Shown here piece after piece: positions 61,498 to 64,000 of a DNA stretch of 64,000 bases. Made by a program: the position numbers and the translations under genes. The stretch is taken from the NCBI GenBank assembly GCA_032718475.1, contig JAUCBJ010000137.1, positions 1 to 64,000 on the forward strand. The letters are read 5' to 3'. Every line of letters begins with the position of its first letter. Positions within the stretch are counted from its first letter, which is position 1. This DNA is from Nemertoderma westbladi (Eukaryota > Xenacoelomorpha > Nemertodermatida > Nemertodermatidae). The notes under the pieces were generated by a model. It worked only from the letters and a program-made list of their open reading frames with translations. It did not search any database and was not told the DNA's origin.

Positions 61498-64000
61498 TTA
61501 TTTTGGGAAGGCACACATTTGATAATGTTTCAAATGCTTTAATTCCGCTTGATCAATCTCATCCTCTGTCAGAGGTTGTTTCAATTTTCGAATTCGCTCA
61601 CTATTAGTGCTCAATGGTTCTCTCAAATGTTCCGAATGTTTTATACAAAGGTACGAAACGTATCGGCTTAACCACGCAGTTCTTTTACAAATTGTCAGCC
61701 AAGAGGCAGACGAATTTAGTAATTTGTCATAAACACTGCATGACTCTAATGCCAGCGACGGTTGTCCGCTAACTAATGGAAGTTTCGAATCCAAACCCGC
61801 AGGTTTGGAAACCAAAGGCTCCATTGTGTCGGTCATTTTCTGTCCGTCACTTACCAATTGTGACTCCGATTTAGTCTGTAAGGGTGGTTTTATGTCATAA
61901 CTTACCCTTCCGGACCTAGTAGTCACGTAAGTCTGTTGGTCTGACAGGTCTCCGGGCCGCTCCAATGACTCTTCAGGCCGCTCCAATGACTCTTCAGGCC
62001 GCTCCAATGACTTAAGTTTGGCTTTAGACTTCGACTTAGAGACTTTCTCCACCTTAACTTCTGCATCTTCAGGCATCGGATTGGTCACTATCTTTAGTCG
62101 CTCTGGCCAATGTTCCTGTGTCCTCGTTAGAAAATCAGGTCCATGCAACCAAAACTCCTGCGACTCTTCCTGACAGAATTCCGCCGGCATTGCACCTCTC
62201 GAAGTTATGTCGGCCGGGTTCAACACTCCCGGACAATGTCTCCATTGTTCCTTCGTCGAAAAATCAACGATCTGAGCGCGTCTGTTGGCCACAAATGTCT
62301 TTAGTGCAATATTGTCAGCCGCAATGTATACTAACACCAAGGATGCATCCGTCCAATAGAATAAGGTCAATGTCGTGTCTAATTCCTCTGTTATTTGCTT
62401 ACTTACCTCGACCGAAACTACAGCCGCCTGTAACTCTGCATGAGGGACAGTCATGTATTTGACCGGCATTGTCTTTGATCTAGAAGTCACAAAAGCCGTC
62501 TCAAATTTGTCCTGACTTACCTCTCGGCGAAGGTAGGCTACCATACCAAAGCCGGTGTCACTTGCGTCGCTAAATAGATGCAGTTCTAAATCAGCTGGGA
62601 ATACCAGCTGATTCGGAAAGTAGGAACGGGGTACATCTATATTTTTCAATAGATGCAACTCGGCTTCCCACTCCCTGCACTGCTTTGCATGTATAGGAGA
62701 TATTGGTTCGTCCCACTCTAGGTCGGATAACCAAATTTTCCTCATGCACGCTCGTGCCTGTAATATAACCGGACTGATAAAGTTCATCGGGTCAAATAGT
62801 CTACTCAAAGTTGATAAGCAAATTCTCTTTGTCAAAACTTTGTCTGGGCTACTGGGCTCAAATCTAACTCTTACCTGGAACTTATCTGAGTTCGGGTTCC
62901 AAGCGAGTCCCAGTACTCGCGCCATGGGAATTGGTTCTACCCCCAATTCTATGTCTCCGCTCCCGCGATCTTTCACCGGGAACGATTCTAATAGGGCCTC
63001 CGAGTTTGTAGTGAACTTGGTTAGAGGAAAACCCCCTGTAGCCAAGCACTCCTGTAGGCCGTGAGCCACTTCTATGGCTTGTTCCGCTGTGTCCTTGGAC
63101 ACCAATCCGTCGTCCATATAGAAGTTTCTCAAGATGGACTCGATAACCTCTACTGGATACTTACCAATCTGGGCTGTTGCCGTTTTCTTTAAAACAAACA
63201 GCGTGCCATTTGGACTATCGCGGGCGCCAAATATCCTAACGTACATCTGATATGTAACCACTGGGCCGGATAAGTCTTCATTCTCAAACCAGAGAAATCG
63301 AAGGCTATCCTGGTCTGCCTTACAGGCTCTTACCTGGTGGAACATCGCCTCGATGTCACAAGTAAATGCGAATCGCCGCTGTCTAAAACGCAACAGTATT
63401 CCAATCAAATAATTATTCAGGTTGGGACCATCCATCAACTCTGAATTCAGGGACATACCTCTATAGACTGCTGCGCAGTCGTTGACTACTCGGACTTTGT
63501 CTGGCTTGTCAGGGTGAGTCACATAGTGGTGTGGAAGGTAATAAGTCTGGTCTGTCACTAAGTCAGGGTCCTCTACCTTCCCAGCAAATCCCTTGGCGAA
63601 ATAGTTGTTGATCTGGGCGCAATACTTCTCCCTAATGTCCGGATTCTTCAACAACCGAGCCCTTACTCCGTTTAATCTTTTCAAGGCTAAGTTGTAGTTG
63701 TTCTCCAGCTTAGGTGGTTGTCGACGCCACAACATTCCAGCTTCAAAATGTCCAGTCGGTAGCAGACGTATGGTGTCTTCCATCATCTCCAACGACCGTT
63801 TCTCATCAGTAGACATGGCTAGGTCATATCCACCGGGTTCCATTGCGTCCCTATCCAGCCATTCGACGGTTCTGGCTCCTGTCTCGAGGTCCTGGTGTAT
63901 CAATTCCTTCTGTAATTCCTCCTCACTGTATTGGAAAATGTCTAGGTCTCGATATTTAGCCACTTGACCCTCCACTATGTCTGTATAAGTCAAAACGTTA
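61498..64000 (-). CDS. BEL/Pao RT and RNase H (BEL-5), 5' partial
   Basis: Open from the window edge (upstream codons continue without a stop) to the TAA at 61500-61498. RT: TYYLPHHYVTHPDKPDKVRV, FTCDIEAMFHQV (first Asp) and FYMDDGL (intact YMDD at about residue 291 counted from 63993). RNase H: FSDASDTGFGMV near 476, PHAELQAAVV, WTDASLVLVY and NPADITSRG, all acids present. A linker with a 21-bp tandem repeat (ERPEESL units, 61955-62015) and the palindrome-encoded SKPAGLD (61791-61808) leads to integrase. The catalytic parts look functional. Confidence 0.9.
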   Translation of the reverse strand, partial: NVLTYTDIVEGQVAKYRDLDIFQYSEEELQKELIHQDLETGARTVEWLDRDAMEPGGYDLAMSTDEKRSLEMMEDTIRLLPTGHFEAGMLWRRQPPKLENNYNLALKRLNGVRARLLKNPDIREKYCAQINNYFAKGFAGKVEDPDLVTDQTYYLPHHYVTHPDKPDKVRVVNDCAAVYRGMSLNSELMDGPNLNNYLIGILLRFRQRRFAFTCDIEAMFHQVRACKADQDSLRFLWFENEDLSGPVVTYQMYVRIFGARDSPNGTLFVLKKTATAQIGKYPVEVIESILRNFYMDDGLVSKDTAEQAIEVAHGLQECLATGGFPLTKFTTNSEALLESFPVKDRGSGDIELGVEPIPMARVLGLAWNPNSDKFQVRVRFEPSSPDKVLTKRICLSTLSRLFDPMNFISPVILQARACMRKIWLSDLEWDEPISPIHAKQCREWEAELHLLKNIDVPRSYFPNQLVFPADLELHLFSDASDTGFGMVAYLRREVSQDKFETAFVTSRSKTMPVKYMTVPHAELQAAVVSVEVSKQITEELDTTLTLFYWTDASLVLVYIAADNIALKTFVANRRAQIVDFSTKEQWRHCPGVLNPADITSRGAMPAEFCQEESQEFWLHGPDFLTRTQEHWPERLKIVTNPMPEDAEVKVEKVSKSKSKAKLKSLERPEESLERPEESLERPGDLSDQQTYVTTRSGRVSYDIKPPLQTKSESQLVSDGQKMTDTMEPLVSKPAGLDSKLPLVSGQPSLALESCSVYDKLLNSSASWLTICKRTAWLSRYVSYLCIKHSEHLREPLSTNSERIRKLKQPLTEDEIDQAELKHLKHYQMCAFPK

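Larger units (their letters stand above)
55113..64000 (-). mobile_element. BEL-5: relative of BEL-3, inserted in BEL-4, 5' part outside window
   Basis: Minus-strand element. In its direction: protease-less view of pol from the window edge (RT, RNase H, integrase, DUF5641 to 60144), spacer, post-pol region (59383-57985, with an internal deletion), 3' UTR, polypurine tract and a 3' LTR ending at 55113. LTR, spacer, post-pol ORF and UTR all align with BEL-3. Gag and 5' LTR lie beyond 64000. Confidence 0.8.

Overview
The window is repeat-dominated nuclear DNA from an animal. It holds many retrotransposons (BEL/Pao LTR elements, CR1/L2-type and RTE-type LINEs), a tRNA-derived SINE, minisatellites and (TG)n, (ATT)n and poly-G/C tracts, with no operons and no ribosome binding sites. 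The mix fits a marine invertebrate, but the species cannot be told. I found no host protein-coding gene that I can defend.

Layout. 1-3250: 5' half of a minus-strand BEL/Pao element (BEL-1), with a long open gag and a short ORF that overlaps its start by four bases. 3255-4870: tandem repeats. 4911-7580: decayed minus-strand gag (BEL-2), broken at homopolymer runs. 7656-23343: a large minus-strand element (BEL-3). Its 5' LTR (17591-23343) is split by an RTE-type LINE (18820-22534). It continues with a coiled-coil gag, a pol reduced to its last ~180 codons, a long extra coding region downstream of pol (about 12592-9434) and a truncated 3' LTR. 24005-25025: 49-bp minisatellite. 25054-30110: minus-strand LINE with an intact 1098-residue ORF2 and an ORF1. 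30340-32942: 5'-truncated L2-type LINE on plus. 32943-43054: mostly non-coding, with two foldback elements, a deleted RTE copy and a small RTE fragment. 43066-43305: SINE with perfect target-site duplications. 43800-47900: tandem duplications and minisatellites. 47901-55112: plus-strand BEL/Pao element (BEL-4) with a nearly complete gag-protease-RT-RNase H and a cut integrase. 55113-64000: minus-strand element (BEL-5), a close relative of BEL-3, whose 3' LTR lies exactly at the break in the BEL-4 integrase.

How the parts fit. BEL-3 and BEL-5 are two diverged members of one family and can be compared directly. Both carry, between the integrase C-terminus and the 3' LTR, a coding region that I do not recognise. 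In BEL-3 it adds up to roughly 1,000 codons and carries three CCHC-type zinc knuckles near its end. Over one 33-codon stretch the two copies differ at 20 bases and at no amino acid, so the protein has been under strong purifying selection. The same comparison shows a second unusual thing: an 18-bp palindrome (CCAAACCCGCGGGTTTGG and variants) sits at ten places in these two elements, and at one of them BEL-3 has it as a clean 30-bp, in-frame insertion that BEL-5 lacks. This looks like a very small mobile palindrome that tolerates coding sequence. These two observations are the most interesting in the window.

Limits. Frames were read by eye; family names rest on recognised motifs, not on searches. 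Broken genes are described with their breaks and not rebuilt.
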